Part shown: piece by piece, positions 55,502 to 63,999 of the stretch
How positions within the stretch are numbered: the first letter of the stretch is position 1
How the letters are laid out: the number at the start of each line of letters is the position of its first letter
From: Rhodospirillaceae bacterium
Lineage (GTDB): Bacteria; Pseudomonadota; Alphaproteobacteria; SP197
Length of the DNA stretch: 64,000 nt
Assembly (NCBI GenBank): GCA_002722885.1
Contig: PBNE01000021.1
Coordinates: 97,419-161,418 of the forward strand
Reading direction: 5' to 3'
The notes under the pieces: model-generated
What the model saw: only the letters and a program-made list of their open reading frames with translations
Database searches by the model: none
What the model was told of the DNA's origin: nothing
Translations under genes and position numbers: made by a program

Positions 55502-55646
55502 GGTTCCCATCCCCCAGTGCGGGGGAGGGTCGGGGAGTGGGGGAGCCCGGAGGGCTTCCCGCGCAGTCTGCAGCACCGGGCGTCGATGTGGCCGCGCCGC
55601 ATACCCCCCATCCTGGCCTTCCCACGCAAGGGGGGAAGGAAAAGAA
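55502..55646. repeat. GC-rich inverted-repeat element upstream of guaA
   Basis: The left arm around CCCCCAGTGCGGGGG and the right arm around CTTCCCCCCTTGCGTGGGAAG (read on minus) are each palindromic and also roughly complementary to each other over some 35 bases. They are separated by about 60 bases. Elements of this look are dispersed between genes in many alphaproteobacteria. No coding sequence is supported in the 195-base gap. Confidence 0.55.
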
Positions 55647-55667
55647 ATGGACCGTACAAAAATCCGC

Positions 55668-56081
55668 TCATTCGGGCGGACCCTTGAGCTCGACGGTGTT
55701 ACCGTCGGGGTCGGTGATGTAGATCGAGGGGCCGAAGCCGTCGGCACCGTAGCGGCGGCCGGATTCGGGAACGTCGACCCCTTGGGCCATGAGGTGGGCG
55801 GCAATGGCGGCCTCGTCCCAGGGCTCCACGCGCAGGCAGACGTGATCCATGTTGTGGCCTTCTCTGCTGGGCGCGGCGCCACCCATCGCACCGAGCTTGC
55901 TGTCGACCGGGACGAGGTCGATCAGAGCCTGACCAGCGCGCATCTGGTAGAGGCCGAATTCGGACAGCTCGCGCTCCAGAACGCAGCCGAGCACATCGCG
56001 CCAGAAGGCGATGGCGCGGTCGATGTCGGCGACACGCAGAACGATGTGGTCGATGTTGCGGAAAGCGATGGGGTGGCTCAT
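55668..56081 (-). CDS. VOC-family (glyoxalase-fold) protein
   Basis: 137-residue vicinal oxygen chelate protein. Two beta-alpha-beta-beta-beta modules are visible: HIVLRVADIDRAIAFWRDVLGC and MDHVCLRVEPWDEAAIAAHLMAQGV, ending SIYITDPDGNTVELKG. Metal ligands fit His of each module and the terminal Glu. Enzymatic role (isomerase, dioxygenase or resistance) cannot be told. It overlaps the GNAT gene by four bases. Confidence 0.87.
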   Translation of the reverse strand: MSHPIAFRNIDHIVLRVADIDRAIAFWRDVLGCVLERELSEFGLYQMRAGQALIDLVPVDSKLGAMGGAAPSREGHNMDHVCLRVEPWDEAAIAAHLMAQGVDVPESGRRYGADGFGPSIYITDPDGNTVELKGPPE

Positions 56082-56599
56082 GGCGTGCTCCAGCCATAGG
56101 CGAGTTCGTCGAGCATAATGCCCGCGAATGGTGCGGTGCGCCTTGCGATCACGCGGCCGCCCATGGCTTCATAGAAGAACCGCGTGGGGTTGGCTTCGAC
56201 GACCCAGAGCATGAAGCTGGCGAGCCCCTTTGCCGCCATAGTGTCGCGCAGCCAGGTGAAGAGTCTCCGGCCCAGGCCCTGGCTGTGCCAGTCGCTGAGC
56301 AGGTAGAGCGTGTAGATCTCCCCGGCCCAGCCGCCGCCCGAAGGCTGCTCATCGGCGCGGGTGGGGCCGCAGCTTCCGAAACCGACTACCCCGGCAACGG
56401 GATCAACAGCCACCACCGTGCTGTCGCCATGGGGTGTGAGCAGGCGCTTCCAGAACGCCGTGCGGCCCGCGATGTCGAGGCCCAGGAGGTAGCTGTCGGG
56501 AAGCACGCCGGAATAGGTCGTGCGCCAGCTTTTGACGTGAACGCCCGCAATGGCGGCGGCGTCCTCGTGTCGGGCAGACCATAACTCCACCAATCTCAT
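56078..56599 (-). CDS. GNAT-family N-acetyltransferase
   Basis: 173-residue acetyltransferase. It begins with the [26 protein letters not shown] helix pair common in this branch. The acetyl-CoA segment is [27 protein letters not shown], followed by [20 protein letters not shown]. The acceptor is unknown. Its ATG overlaps the guaB stop, so it is translated from the guaB message. Confidence 0.87.
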   Translation of the reverse strand: MRLVELWSARHEDAAAIAGVHVKSWRTTYSGVLPDSYLLGLDIAGRTAFWKRLLTPHGDSTVVAVDPVAGVVGFGSCGPTRADEQPSGGGWAGEIYTLYLLSDWHSQGLGRRLFTWLRDTMAAKGLASFMLWVVEANPTRFFYEAMGGRVIARRTAPFAGIMLDELAYGWSTP

Positions 56600-58059
56600 C
56601 GATCCGTTTGGTAGTTAGGCGCGTCGCGGGCGATCGAGACGTCGTGGACATGGCTTTCGCGCAGGCCCGCGTTGGTCAGGCGCACGAACTGGCAGGTGGT
56701 GCGCATGCCCGTGAGATCAGCGTTGCCGGTGTAACCCATGGACGACCGCAGGCCGCCGACCAGCTGGTGCACGATGTGATGCACCGGGCCCTTGTAGGGC
56801 ACGCGGCCTTCGATGCCTTCGGGCACCATCTTCACGACATCGGAAATGTCCTGCTGGAAGTAGCGGTCGGCCGAGCCGCGGGCCATCGCACCCAGCGAGC
56901 CCATGCCGCGGTATTGCTTGTACGACCGGCCGCCCATCAGGAAGACCTCGCCGGGCGCCTCGTCGGTGCCGGCCAGGAGCGAGCCGATCATGGCGACATT
57001 GGCCCCGCCAGCGACGGCCTTGGCGAGATCGCCGGAATACTTGATGCCGCCGTCGGCCACGATGGGGGTCGTTGACTTCGCGGCCTCCTCGGCAACATCC
57101 ATGATCGCAGTGAGCTGCGGCACACCGACACCGGCGACCACGCGCGTGGTGCAAATCGAGCCCGGCCCGATGCCGACCTTGATGGCGTCAGCGCCGTTGT
57201 CGATCAGGATGCGCGCACCTTCGGCGGTGGCGACATTGCCCGCGATGACCTGGGTGTAGTTCGACTGTTTCTTGATCCGCGCCACGGCATCGATCACGCC
57301 CTGACTGTGACCATGGGCCGTGTCGACCACGACAACATCGACACCGGCATCGATCACGGCCTCGGCCCGGGCAAAGCCGTCCTCACCCACGCCGGTCGCG
57401 GCGCCGCAGCGCAGGCGGCCCTGCTCGTCCTTGCAGGCGTCGGGATGAGCCTGGGCCTTTTCGATGTCCTTGACCGTGATCAGACCGATACAGCGGTGAT
57501 CGCCGTCAACCACCAGAACTTTTTCAATGCGATGCTGATGCAGCAGGCGGCGGGCCTCGTCACGCTGCACACCCTCACGCACCGTCACCAGGCCTTCCGA
57601 TGTCATGAGCTCGCGGACCGGCTGACGGCGGTTGCTGGCGAAACGCACATCACGATTGGTGAGGATGCCAACCAGCCTCTCGCTGCCGAGCTCGACCACA
57701 GGAATGCCGGAAATGCTGTTGGTCGCCATCATGTCGAGCGCCTCAGACAGCGGCGCGTCGGGGCCGATGGTGAGCGGGTTCACCACCATGCCGGATTCGA
57801 ACTTTTTGACGCGGGTCACCTCCCGGGCCTGTTCTTCGACCGACATGTTCTTGTGAATGACGCCGAGGCCGCCGTTTTGCGCCATGGCAATCGCCATGGG
57901 CGCCTCGGTCACCGTGTCCATGGCGGCCGACAGAAGCGGAATACGAAGCTCGATCGAGGCGGTGAGGCGCGTGGCCGTGCTGACGCTGTTCGGCAGCACC
58001 TGCGAGTACGCCGGAACCAGGGAAACGTCGTCGAAAGTGAGGGCTTCCCGGATCGTCAT
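56596..58059 (-). CDS. guaB: IMP dehydrogenase
   Basis: NAD-dependent oxidation of IMP to XMP, the rate-limiting step to GMP. It is 487 residues: TIM barrel start [27 protein letters not shown], two CBS domains (about residues 90-205, [20 protein letters not shown] and [20 protein letters not shown]), the active Cys in [15 protein letters not shown], and [23 protein letters not shown] precedes the ATG. The gene leads a guaB-GNAT-VOC-guaA run on minus. Confidence 0.97.
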   Translation of the reverse strand: MTIREALTFDDVSLVPAYSQVLPNSVSTATRLTASIELRIPLLSAAMDTVTEAPMAIAMAQNGGLGVIHKNMSVEEQAREVTRVKKFESGMVVNPLTIGPDAPLSEALDMMATNSISGIPVVELGSERLVGILTNRDVRFASNRRQPVRELMTSEGLVTVREGVQRDEARRLLHQHRIEKVLVVDGDHRCIGLITVKDIEKAQAHPDACKDEQGRLRCGAATGVGEDGFARAEAVIDAGVDVVVVDTAHGHSQGVIDAVARIKKQSNYTQVIAGNVATAEGARILIDNGADAIKVGIGPGSICTTRVVAGVGVPQLTAIMDVAEEAAKSTTPIVADGGIKYSGDLAKAVAGGANVAMIGSLLAGTDEAPGEVFLMGGRSYKQYRGMGSLGAMARGSADRYFQQDISDVVKMVPEGIEGRVPYKGPVHHIVHQLVGGLRSSMGYTGNADLTGMRTTCQFVRLTNAGLRESHVHDVSIARDAPNYQTDR

Positions 58060-58260
58060 GTGTCACCTGGCATGTTTCAAGTGACGCGATCCTCTATCAC
58101 CGAAGGGGATGTGTGTCCAAGCGCGTTTGACCCCAAGATGTGCATATCTGGGTTGCGGTGGTTTTTTGTTGGTTGAGTCTCAGCCGCCGACCTTCGCTCC
58201 GCTCATTGTTGTTTGTTCTATCAACCGCCGGGCGCGTGCTCCGCATGCTTGGCTTTCGGG

Positions 58261-58333
58261 CCTGATCGGCCCGCCGGCACATTCGTGCCGGTCGACGGCC
58301 GCAGCAATACGGAAAGCCGGGATCCCGATCAGG
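58261..58333. repeat. Nested inverted repeat, possibly a dispersed palindromic element
   Basis: CCTGATCGG (58261-58269) pairs with CCGATCAGG (58325-58333), enclosing a second perfect hairpin CCGGCAC/GTGCCGG (58274-58280, 58285-58291). GATCCCGAT recurs at 58321 and about 58362, and a GGCTTCCGGGATGAC segment follows near 58380. The wording resembles dispersed intergenic repeats of alphaproteobacteria. Confidence 0.5.
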
Positions 58334-58451
58334 CAATCTCTGGCGTTTCGTGCTGGCCGAGATCCCGATAGACGCTGCGCGGCTTCCGGGATGACACGAC
58401 AAAGTGTGTCTGGGCAGGCCGAAAGAGGGTCTGCGACTGAAGCTTATCGAC

Positions 58452-58486
58452 CAAAAAACAAACGGGGCGGCCCGAAGACCGCCCCG
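58452..58486 (-). terminator. Rho-independent terminator of the binding-protein gene
   Basis: Read on minus, CGGGGCGG (58486-58479) pairs with CCGCCCCG (58470-58463) around the loop TCTTCGGG, followed by TTTGTTTTTT. It lies about 25 bases after the stop codon and isolates this gene from guaB. Confidence 0.92.
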
Positions 58487-58509
58487 CTGCAAAGACCATG
58501 AAGGCAGGA

Positions 58510-59655
58510 TCAGAACCCGGCCTTGACCTCTTCGTACATCTCCTGGAGTTCAGGCTCGTTTTGGATCGTCGCCTGGAAGATGCCGGACTTGATGTAGCCC
58601 TCAACGTCATCAGGCGGCAGGCCGCGCATGGTGAGCTCCTCGGTGGAGAAGGCCTTGTAGGTCTCTTGGTTGGAGTGACCCATGCCGTAGCTCTCGACCC
58701 AGAAGTGGCCGGTGTTCGGCGCCAGGAAGGCGTCGATCAGGTCATAGGCACGGTCGACCTTGGCTTCGTCCGCGAAGGACATCAGCGAGATACCGCAGGT
58801 CCAGGTCATCGGGCCTTCCTTCGGATTCATGAAGGCAACCGGAATGTCCTGCTGCAGCAGGTTCAGCGGCGTGGAGTTCCACGAGGCCGCGGCGATCAGC
58901 TCACCCGAGGCCAACGCCTGCTCCCAGCTCGTCACATCGTTGGTGTAGTAACGCAGCAGCGGACGCTGGGCGACCATGAGGTTTTTGGTCACCTCGACCT
59001 CTTCGGCCGTCATGTTGAACGGGTCGGGCGCACCGGAATAGATCGCGGCGACCATCACACCGTCGATCAAGCTGTCGATCATCGACAGGCGACCGGCGTA
59101 CTTGGGATCCCACAGGATGCCCCAGGTGTGGTTCTCCGGATCGACGTACTCGGGCGCCAGATCGGTCCGGAACGTGACGGAGGTCAGGCCCCACCAGGCG
59201 CAGACCATCATCTGGTTATCGCCGATGCGCATGTCCGGCACAGACTGCAGGGCCGGGATCACGCTGTCCCAGTGCTCAAGACGGCTGGTGTCGATCGGCT
59301 GCAGGAAGCCCAGATCGTTCCACTTCTGCACCTTGTAGGAGCACGGCATGGTGACGTCGGGCTGGAAGCCGGCGATCATCTTCGCCTCGGCCTCTTCCTC
59401 GTCACCCCAGAGCGAGAAGTTCGGCGATTCGCCGTACTTATCGATGTAGTTCTGGTGCATTTCGGGAACTTCGTAGCCGGCCCAGGTGAAGCACACGGGG
59501 TCGGCGTCACCTGCGGCCTGCGCCTTGCGGCTTGCCATCGGCGCCACGGTTGAGACCAGGCCGACAGAGGCCAGACCGGCCTTGAACTCACGGCGGCTCA
59601 GACGGCCCATCTTGTAGTTGTCGAGAAAGCGCTCAACGTCGCGTTTGGATTCCAT
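58510..59655 (-). CDS. Periplasmic substrate-binding protein (PotD/Fe3+-type)
   Basis: 381-residue extracellular solute-binding protein. A Tat-like leader (RLSRREFKAGLASVGLVSTVAPMASRKAQA) directs export. The mature part starts VCFTWAGYEVPEMHQNYIDKYG and resembles the spermidine/putrescine-binding and related Fe3+-binding family; the ligand is uncertain. GGAGG stands eight bases before the ATG. No permease or ATPase gene is adjacent. A strong promoter and terminator show it is a single-gene unit. Confidence 0.87.
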   Translation of the reverse strand: MESKRDVERFLDNYKMGRLSRREFKAGLASVGLVSTVAPMASRKAQAAGDADPVCFTWAGYEVPEMHQNYIDKYGESPNFSLWGDEEEAEAKMIAGFQPDVTMPCSYKVQKWNDLGFLQPIDTSRLEHWDSVIPALQSVPDMRIGDNQMMVCAWWGLTSVTFRTDLAPEYVDPENHTWGILWDPKYAGRLSMIDSLIDGVMVAAIYSGAPDPFNMTAEEVEVTKNLMVAQRPLLRYYTNDVTSWEQALASGELIAAASWNSTPLNLLQQDIPVAFMNPKEGPMTWTCGISLMSFADEAKVDRAYDLIDAFLAPNTGHFWVESYGMGHSNQETYKAFSTEELTMRGLPPDDVEGYIKSGIFQATIQNEPELQEMYEEVKAGF

Positions 59656-59720
59656 TGATTGTTCCTCCCTTATGAAGACAAACGAGGACATGCCGGGCAT
59701 GCCCCGTGCGAATCGCCCCC

Positions 59721-59787
59721 ATGATTATCATCGAGATCCGCGATCCGCCTCTGCAGAGAATTATAGAGCCTGTCTGGCGTGTGACAA
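59721..59787 (-). promoter_or_regulatory. Promoter of the binding-protein gene, with Fur-like core
   Basis: On minus: TTGTCA (59787-59782), a 16-base spacer and a perfect TATAAT (59765-59760). About 30 bases further down the transcript lies ATGATAATCAT (59731-59721), equal to the 11-base core of the Fur box consensus, although the flanks do not match. The promoter is convincing; the operator is tentative. Confidence 0.7.
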
Positions 59788-59789
59788 CG

Positions 59790-60488
59790 TCACAGATTGG
59801 GCTCACCATAACCGCGAAAGCCTGTGGCGACGACATAGATTTCGCGCGAATCCTGCCTGCTGGCCTCAGGTTTGACATGGACGGTCTTTGCAAAGTCCTT
59901 CTTGAGCGCGGCGAGCAGGACATCGTCGGCTCCACCGCGCAGAACCTTGGCGATGAAGGCACCTCCGGGCGCCAAAAGGTGTGCAGCGACGGAATAGGCG
60001 GCTTCAGCCAGCGCCATCGTGCGCAGATGATCGGTGCTGCGGTGGCCGGTGGCTGAGGCCGCCATGTCGGACATGACCAGGTCGGCCTGATCCGCCAGCA
60101 TGCGCCGGATGGCGTCCTGCATCGCCGGTTCGGTGGCATCACCCAGCAGAATCTCGACACCGGGGATGGGTTCCATCTCCAGGAGATCGATGGCGACCAC
60201 GGGCGCACCTTCGACCCGTGCTGCGGCGATTTGCGACCAGCCGCCCGGTGCAGCGCCCAGATCGACGACACGACAACCCGGTTTGAGCAGGCGGAAGCGC
60301 TCGTCGAGCTGGATAAGCTTGTAGGTGGCGCGGGAGCGGTAGCCCTCCTCTTTCGCCCCGGCGACGTAGGGGTCGTTGAGCTGACGCTGCAACCAACGGG
60401 TCGACGACGCCTTGCGGCGCTTCGCTGTCTTCACACGCCGCTTGAGACCACGGCCCGGCGGTCTGCCGGAGCCTTTGCGTCCACTCAC
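59790..60488 (-). CDS. rlmE: 23S rRNA 2'-O-ribose methyltransferase (RrmJ/FtsJ)
   Basis: Methylates U2552 of 23S rRNA in the A-loop, 232 residues. A basic N-terminus (GRKGSGRPPGRGLKRRVKTAKRRKASS) is followed by YRSRATYKLIQLDERFRLLKPG (catalytic Lys), the SAM motif VVDLGAAPGGWSQIA, the catalytic Asp in VMSDMAASATGH and Lys in FIAKVLRGG. It overlaps the ppx stop by four bases. Confidence 0.95.
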   Translation of the reverse strand: MSGRKGSGRPPGRGLKRRVKTAKRRKASSTRWLQRQLNDPYVAGAKEEGYRSRATYKLIQLDERFRLLKPGCRVVDLGAAPGGWSQIAAARVEGAPVVAIDLLEMEPIPGVEILLGDATEPAMQDAIRRMLADQADLVMSDMAASATGHRSTDHLRTMALAEAAYSVAAHLLAPGGAFIAKVLRGGADDVLLAALKKDFAKTVHVKPEASRQDSREIYVVATGFRGYGEPNL

Positions 60489-61564
60489 TGCGCTGCCTGG
60501 ACTGCTTGCTGCGAGCCCGACTTCTGCGCATGGGCTGGCTGATTGACACAGTCTTCGGACATCATCCCCAGCAGCACCCCTTCACGGAGCCCACGATCCG
60601 CTACACTCAGACGGGTCACGGGCCATGTTTGCAGAACGGCATCCAGGATGGCGGCACCGGCCACCACGAGGTCGGCCCGATTGCGCCCGACACAGGGAAC
60701 CAGCGCACGTTCCGCGACTGTCATCGCACGCAAGCTGCTCGTCACGGCATCGAGCTCGTCGGTGGCGATCACCATGCCATCGACCTGATTGCGATCGTAT
60801 TGTGGAAGATCGAGGTGAATGGCGGCGAGCGTGGTCACCGTGCCGGAGGTGCCGATCATCTGGACGTCATCGTCTTCGAGATGCCGTGCCATCGCATGTT
60901 GAGCCTCAAAGGGCTCAATGAGGCCGGCAATGCTGTCGACCATGCGCTGGTAACGGGTCTCGTCGATCGGCCCGGTCTCGAATCGCTCGGCCAGGGTCAC
61001 GACACCACAGGGCAGCGATACCCAGGCATCAAGCGTGCTCTCGCCATCCTCACCGATACGGAGCCACGAGAGCTCCGTGCTGCCGCCGCCGATATCCAGC
61101 ACGGCGGCCCGGCGCGCCCAGGGCTCGATCAGAGGCCGACACCCGACAAAGGCCAGATGAACCTCTTCCTCGGGCGAAATGATCTCGAAGATGATGCCGG
61201 TCTCGGCCTCGACACGCTCCAGAAAGCTGGTGCCGTTGACGGCGCGGCGGCAGGCTTCGGTGGCAATGCAGCGGGCACGGTCGACACCGCGCTTGCGCAT
61301 CTTGCCCGCGCACACATGAAGCGCTGCAATCGTGCGCTCGATGGCAGCGTTGGAAAGTTCGCCGCGGCTGTGCAGGCCTTCGCCCAGACGGACGATGCGG
61401 GAGAAGGCATCGATGACCCGGAAGCCGTTCCGCGTCGGTCGGGCAACCAGCAACCGGCAGTTGTTGGTTCCGAGATCAATGGCCGCATAGGTATGCAGTG
61501 CGTCACGGCGGGCCGTTCGCCCGCTGCGTCGCTTTCGTCCGCTCCCATACAAACCCACGACCAC
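60485..61564 (-). CDS. Ppx/GppA-family phosphatase
   Basis: Exopolyphosphatase or pppGpp phosphatase-type enzyme of the ASKHA fold, 359 residues. The phosphate-1 loop is AAIDLGTNNCRLLVA, the phosphate-2 loop AVLDIGGGSTELSWL, EACRRAVNGTSF and MIGTSGTVTTLAAIHL follow, and the tail is RLSVADRGLREGVLLGMM. The short length (no HD domain) is normal for the ppx-rlmE pair in alphaproteobacteria. GTG 61564 is taken as the start. Confidence 0.92.
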   Translation of the reverse strand: MVVGLYGSGRKRRSGRTARRDALHTYAAIDLGTNNCRLLVARPTRNGFRVIDAFSRIVRLGEGLHSRGELSNAAIERTIAALHVCAGKMRKRGVDRARCIATEACRRAVNGTSFLERVEAETGIIFEIISPEEEVHLAFVGCRPLIEPWARRAAVLDIGGGSTELSWLRIGEDGESTLDAWVSLPCGVVTLAERFETGPIDETRYQRMVDSIAGLIEPFEAQHAMARHLEDDDVQMIGTSGTVTTLAAIHLDLPQYDRNQVDGMVIATDELDAVTSSLRAMTVAERALVPCVGRNRADLVVAGAAILDAVLQTWPVTRLSVADRGLREGVLLGMMSEDCVNQPAHAQKSGSQQAVQAAQ

Positions 61565-61687
61565 AGCTTGACCTCATCAATCTCCCTTCATCTCTAGCCC
61601 GGATTGGCGTGGAAGGGAAACCATCGGGAATGAGGGGTATCAGGACAGACGCTGGCCGAATTTGCGCTTGGCCAGACAGTGGGTCAA

Positions 61688-61897
61688 TTAGCCGCGAGTC
61701 AGGCCGCTGTTCGGTTCAAGTCTGAGATAATCGGCCGCTTCAGGTGCGCTGGGGTAACGGCTTGCCGGAGACAAGTTGCGAGTCGTCTGTCGGCCGAGAG
61801 GGACGCCGGCCACATACGGATTCCGCTCCATGTCCGTGGGTTGGTCGGGACGCAGGAGCAACGAGATAGCTTCGACGCCTAACGACTGAAACACCAT
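61688..61897 (-). CDS. Unrecognised 69-residue protein behind a Fur-like promoter
   Basis: Small ORF beginning MVFQSLGVEAISLLLRPDQP, containing MERNPYVAGVPLGRQTTRNL and ending YLRLEPNSGLTRG. It has no membrane segment or cysteines and resembles no family I know. Support comes from context: AGGAG stands seven bases before the ATG and a good promoter with an embedded Fur-like site lies just upstream. It could be an iron-starvation peptide; alternatively the transcript is a regulatory RNA. Confidence 0.5.
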   Translation of the reverse strand: MVFQSLGVEAISLLLRPDQPTDMERNPYVAGVPLGRQTTRNLSPASRYPSAPEAADYLRLEPNSGLTRG

Positions 61898-61926
61898 GGC
61901 GGTCTCCTCGCTGGAATGGAGAGAGA

Positions 61927-61956
61927 CACTTTATCGCGAATCATTCTTATTTTCAA
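61927..61956 (-). promoter_or_regulatory. Promoter with embedded Fur-box-like sequence
   Basis: On minus: TTGAAA (61956-61951), a 17-base spacer, then TAAAGT (61933-61928). The 19-base sequence GAAAATAAGAATGATTCGC (61954-61936) fills the spacer and matches the Fur consensus at 13 of 19 positions. Fur bound there would block the promoter. It sits between the recQ stop and the small ORF. Confidence 0.6.
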
Positions 61957-63840
61957 CTATGTTTGATGCTCGGCTATCACCTGAAGAAAGGCGTCGGCAA
62001 AACGCTTGAGCTTGGACGCACCAACACCGTGAACCTGCCCGAAGGCCTCCCGCGACTCCGGCCTGGTGGCGGCCAGCTCAACAAGCGTCGCGTCGTGAAA
62101 CACGACATAGGGCGGCACGCCGCGTTCACGGGCGAGTTCGAGGCGCAGATCCTTGAGCGCCTGCAGGAGTGTGAGATCACCTTGGGCCACGGCCACTTCG
62201 TCCCGTGACGCGCGACGCTCACGAACCCGGCGGTTCGGCTTCACCGTATCGAGCCGCAGGCTGATGGTCTCGCCCCCCTCGCCCATCGACCGGCCGCGTG
62301 CCGTGGTGCGCAGACCTCCATAGCCCCCGACATCGACCTCCAGAACATGGGCCGCGACGAGCTGCCGGATGACCGAACGCCAGGCCGCAGGCTTGAGTTC
62401 GACACCGGTGCCGTAGACATCGAGGTTCTCATGGTGGAACTGCGTCACCTTCTCAGTCGCCTTGCCGACAAGGACGTCGACGATATGGGCCACACCGAAC
62501 CGCTCTCCGGTCGCCAGCACGACGTCGACCGCGCTCCGGGCCCAGACGGTGCCGTCGCTCATGGTTGGCGGGTCGAGGCAGATATCGCAGTTGCCGCAGG
62601 ATTTTGACGCCTCGCCGAAGTAGGCGAGCAACGCCCGGCGACGACATTCGGAGGCTTCACAATAAGCCACCAGGGCGTCGAGCCTGCGGTGGTCGACCCG
62701 CTTTCGCTCTTCGGATGCGTCGCTGTCCTCGATGAAATGCCGGCGCATGCGTATGTCATCGAGGCCATAGAACATCGCCGCGTCAGATGGATCCCCGTCG
62801 CGGCCGGCGCGGCCCAGCTCCTGGTAATAGGCTTCGACCGAGCCGGGCAGATCGATATGGGCAACATATCGCACGTCGGGTTTGTCGATCCCCATGCCGA
62901 AGGCGATGGTCGCGGCCATCACGATATCAGGCTCGCTGAGAAATTTCTCCAGCAGGCGGCGGCGCGTGTCGGGGTCGAGCCCGGCATGATAGGCGAGCGC
63001 GGTGTGCCCGGCCTCGCAGAGCTGGGCGGCCGTTTCCTCGGTCTTTTTGCGCGAGAGGCAGTAGACAATACCGCACTGGCCCTTGCGCTCTTCGACAAAC
63101 GACAGGAGTTGCTGTCGCACGGACGCCTTGGGCGTGACGGCAAGGCGAATGTTGGGCCGGTCGAACCCGGCGACGAACACACGCGCCTCACGACCGAAGA
63201 GGCGACGGGTAATGTCGTCACGGGTCACCGTGTCGGCGGTCGCCGTGAAAGCAGCCAGCGTGACATCCTGGAACACGTCACTGAGCCCGACCAGCGCCTC
63301 GTACTCCGGACGGAAGCTATGGCCCCACTGGGAGATGCAGTGGGCCTCGTCGACCACGATCATGGTCAACGGCATACGCTTGAGTGCATCAAGCATGCGC
63401 TCGGTCATCAGCCGCTCCGGCGACATGTAGAGCAATGTGACCCGGCCAGCGGCGACCGCCCGCCAGGTCTCGACATTGTCTGCGCGCGAACGCGAGGAGT
63501 TGATCGTGTCGGCCGCGACACCGGCCAGACGCAGCGCGGCGACCTGGTTCTGCATCAGGGCCACAAGCGGCGAGACAACGATGGTGAACCCGCCCCGAAT
63601 TAACGCAGGAACCTGGAAACACAGTGACTTGCCCGCCCCGGTCGGCATGATGACCAGGGCATCACCGCCTTCGATCAGACAATCGACCACGGGCTCCTGG
63701 CCGGGCCGGAATCCATCGAAACCGAAGGTGCTGTGCAGGACGGCATGTTTGTCGCCGCCAACAGCGGGCGTCGCGGCGGATGGGTCCAGCGTGTCGAGAA
63801 GGTCGGTCAAAGCGGGGTGACCATAGGCCGCAGGCCGCAT
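61957..63840 (-). CDS. recQ: ATP-dependent DNA helicase RecQ
   Basis: 3'-5' helicase in recombination repair, 627 residues. Motif order: FGFDGFRPGQEPVVDCL, Walker A MPTGAGKSLCFQVPAL, the DEAH strand IVVDEAHCISQWGHSFRPEY, TATADTVTRDDI, and YQELGRAGRDGDPSDAAMFY. The RQC zinc site has four Cys around YCEASECRRRALLAYF and SCGNCDIC, and an HRDC domain ends the protein. ATG 63840 is used; a GTG just before it is in frame. Confidence 0.96.
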   Translation of the reverse strand: MRPAAYGHPALTDLLDTLDPSAATPAVGGDKHAVLHSTFGFDGFRPGQEPVVDCLIEGGDALVIMPTGAGKSLCFQVPALIRGGFTIVVSPLVALMQNQVAALRLAGVAADTINSSRSRADNVETWRAVAAGRVTLLYMSPERLMTERMLDALKRMPLTMIVVDEAHCISQWGHSFRPEYEALVGLSDVFQDVTLAAFTATADTVTRDDITRRLFGREARVFVAGFDRPNIRLAVTPKASVRQQLLSFVEERKGQCGIVYCLSRKKTEETAAQLCEAGHTALAYHAGLDPDTRRRLLEKFLSEPDIVMAATIAFGMGIDKPDVRYVAHIDLPGSVEAYYQELGRAGRDGDPSDAAMFYGLDDIRMRRHFIEDSDASEERKRVDHRRLDALVAYCEASECRRRALLAYFGEASKSCGNCDICLDPPTMSDGTVWARSAVDVVLATGERFGVAHIVDVLVGKATEKVTQFHHENLDVYGTGVELKPAAWRSVIRQLVAAHVLEVDVGGYGGLRTTARGRSMGEGGETISLRLDTVKPNRRVRERRASRDEVAVAQGDLTLLQALKDLRLELARERGVPPYVVFHDATLVELAATRPESREAFGQVHGVGASKLKRFADAFLQVIAEHQT

Positions 63841-63858
63841 CACGCATACCCGGCTCTG

Positions 63859-63887
63859 TTGACAGAATCACGGCCACTCGGCATAAG
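63859..63887 (+). promoter_or_regulatory. Promoter of tRNA-Gln
   Basis: TTGACA (63859-63864), a 17-base spacer and CATAAG (63882-63887), about 39 bases before the tRNA. The -35 is perfect and the -10 matches at four of six positions. It is divergent from recQ. Confidence 0.6.
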
Positions 63888-63925
63888 GCGCGCCTTCGCG
63901 TACGCTAGACGCGCGCGGCCCCTGC

Positions 63926-63999
63926 TGGGGGATAGTTTAACGGTAGAACCTTCGGCTCTGACCCGAATAGTCCTGGTTCGAATCCAGGTCCCCCAGCCA
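63926..63999 (+). tRNA. tRNA-Gln (anticodon CUG)
   Basis: 74-base tRNA including an encoded CCA. The acceptor stem TGGGGGA pairs with TCCCCCA (63989-63995), followed by GCCA. The anticodon loop CTCTGAC on a TTCGG/CCGAA stem gives CUG, reading CAG. The T-loop is GGTTCGAATCC within a CCTGG/CCAGG stem. The gene ends one base before the window edge. Confidence 0.96.

Larger units (their letters stand above)
58060..58509. other. 450-base intergenic region with repeats, guaB promoter side
   Basis: No gene is supported between guaB and the binding-protein gene. The part next to guaB (58060-58200) should hold its promoter, but no clear boxes are seen. The middle (58225-58400) is a structured repeat area and the far end carries the terminator of the binding-protein gene; both are listed separately. 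Confidence 0.6.

Noticed and set aside
58073..58088. Second parS-like sequence TGTTTCAAGTGACGCG before guaB
   Set aside because: Only 12 of 16 positions match and the palindrome is lost; too degenerate to call.
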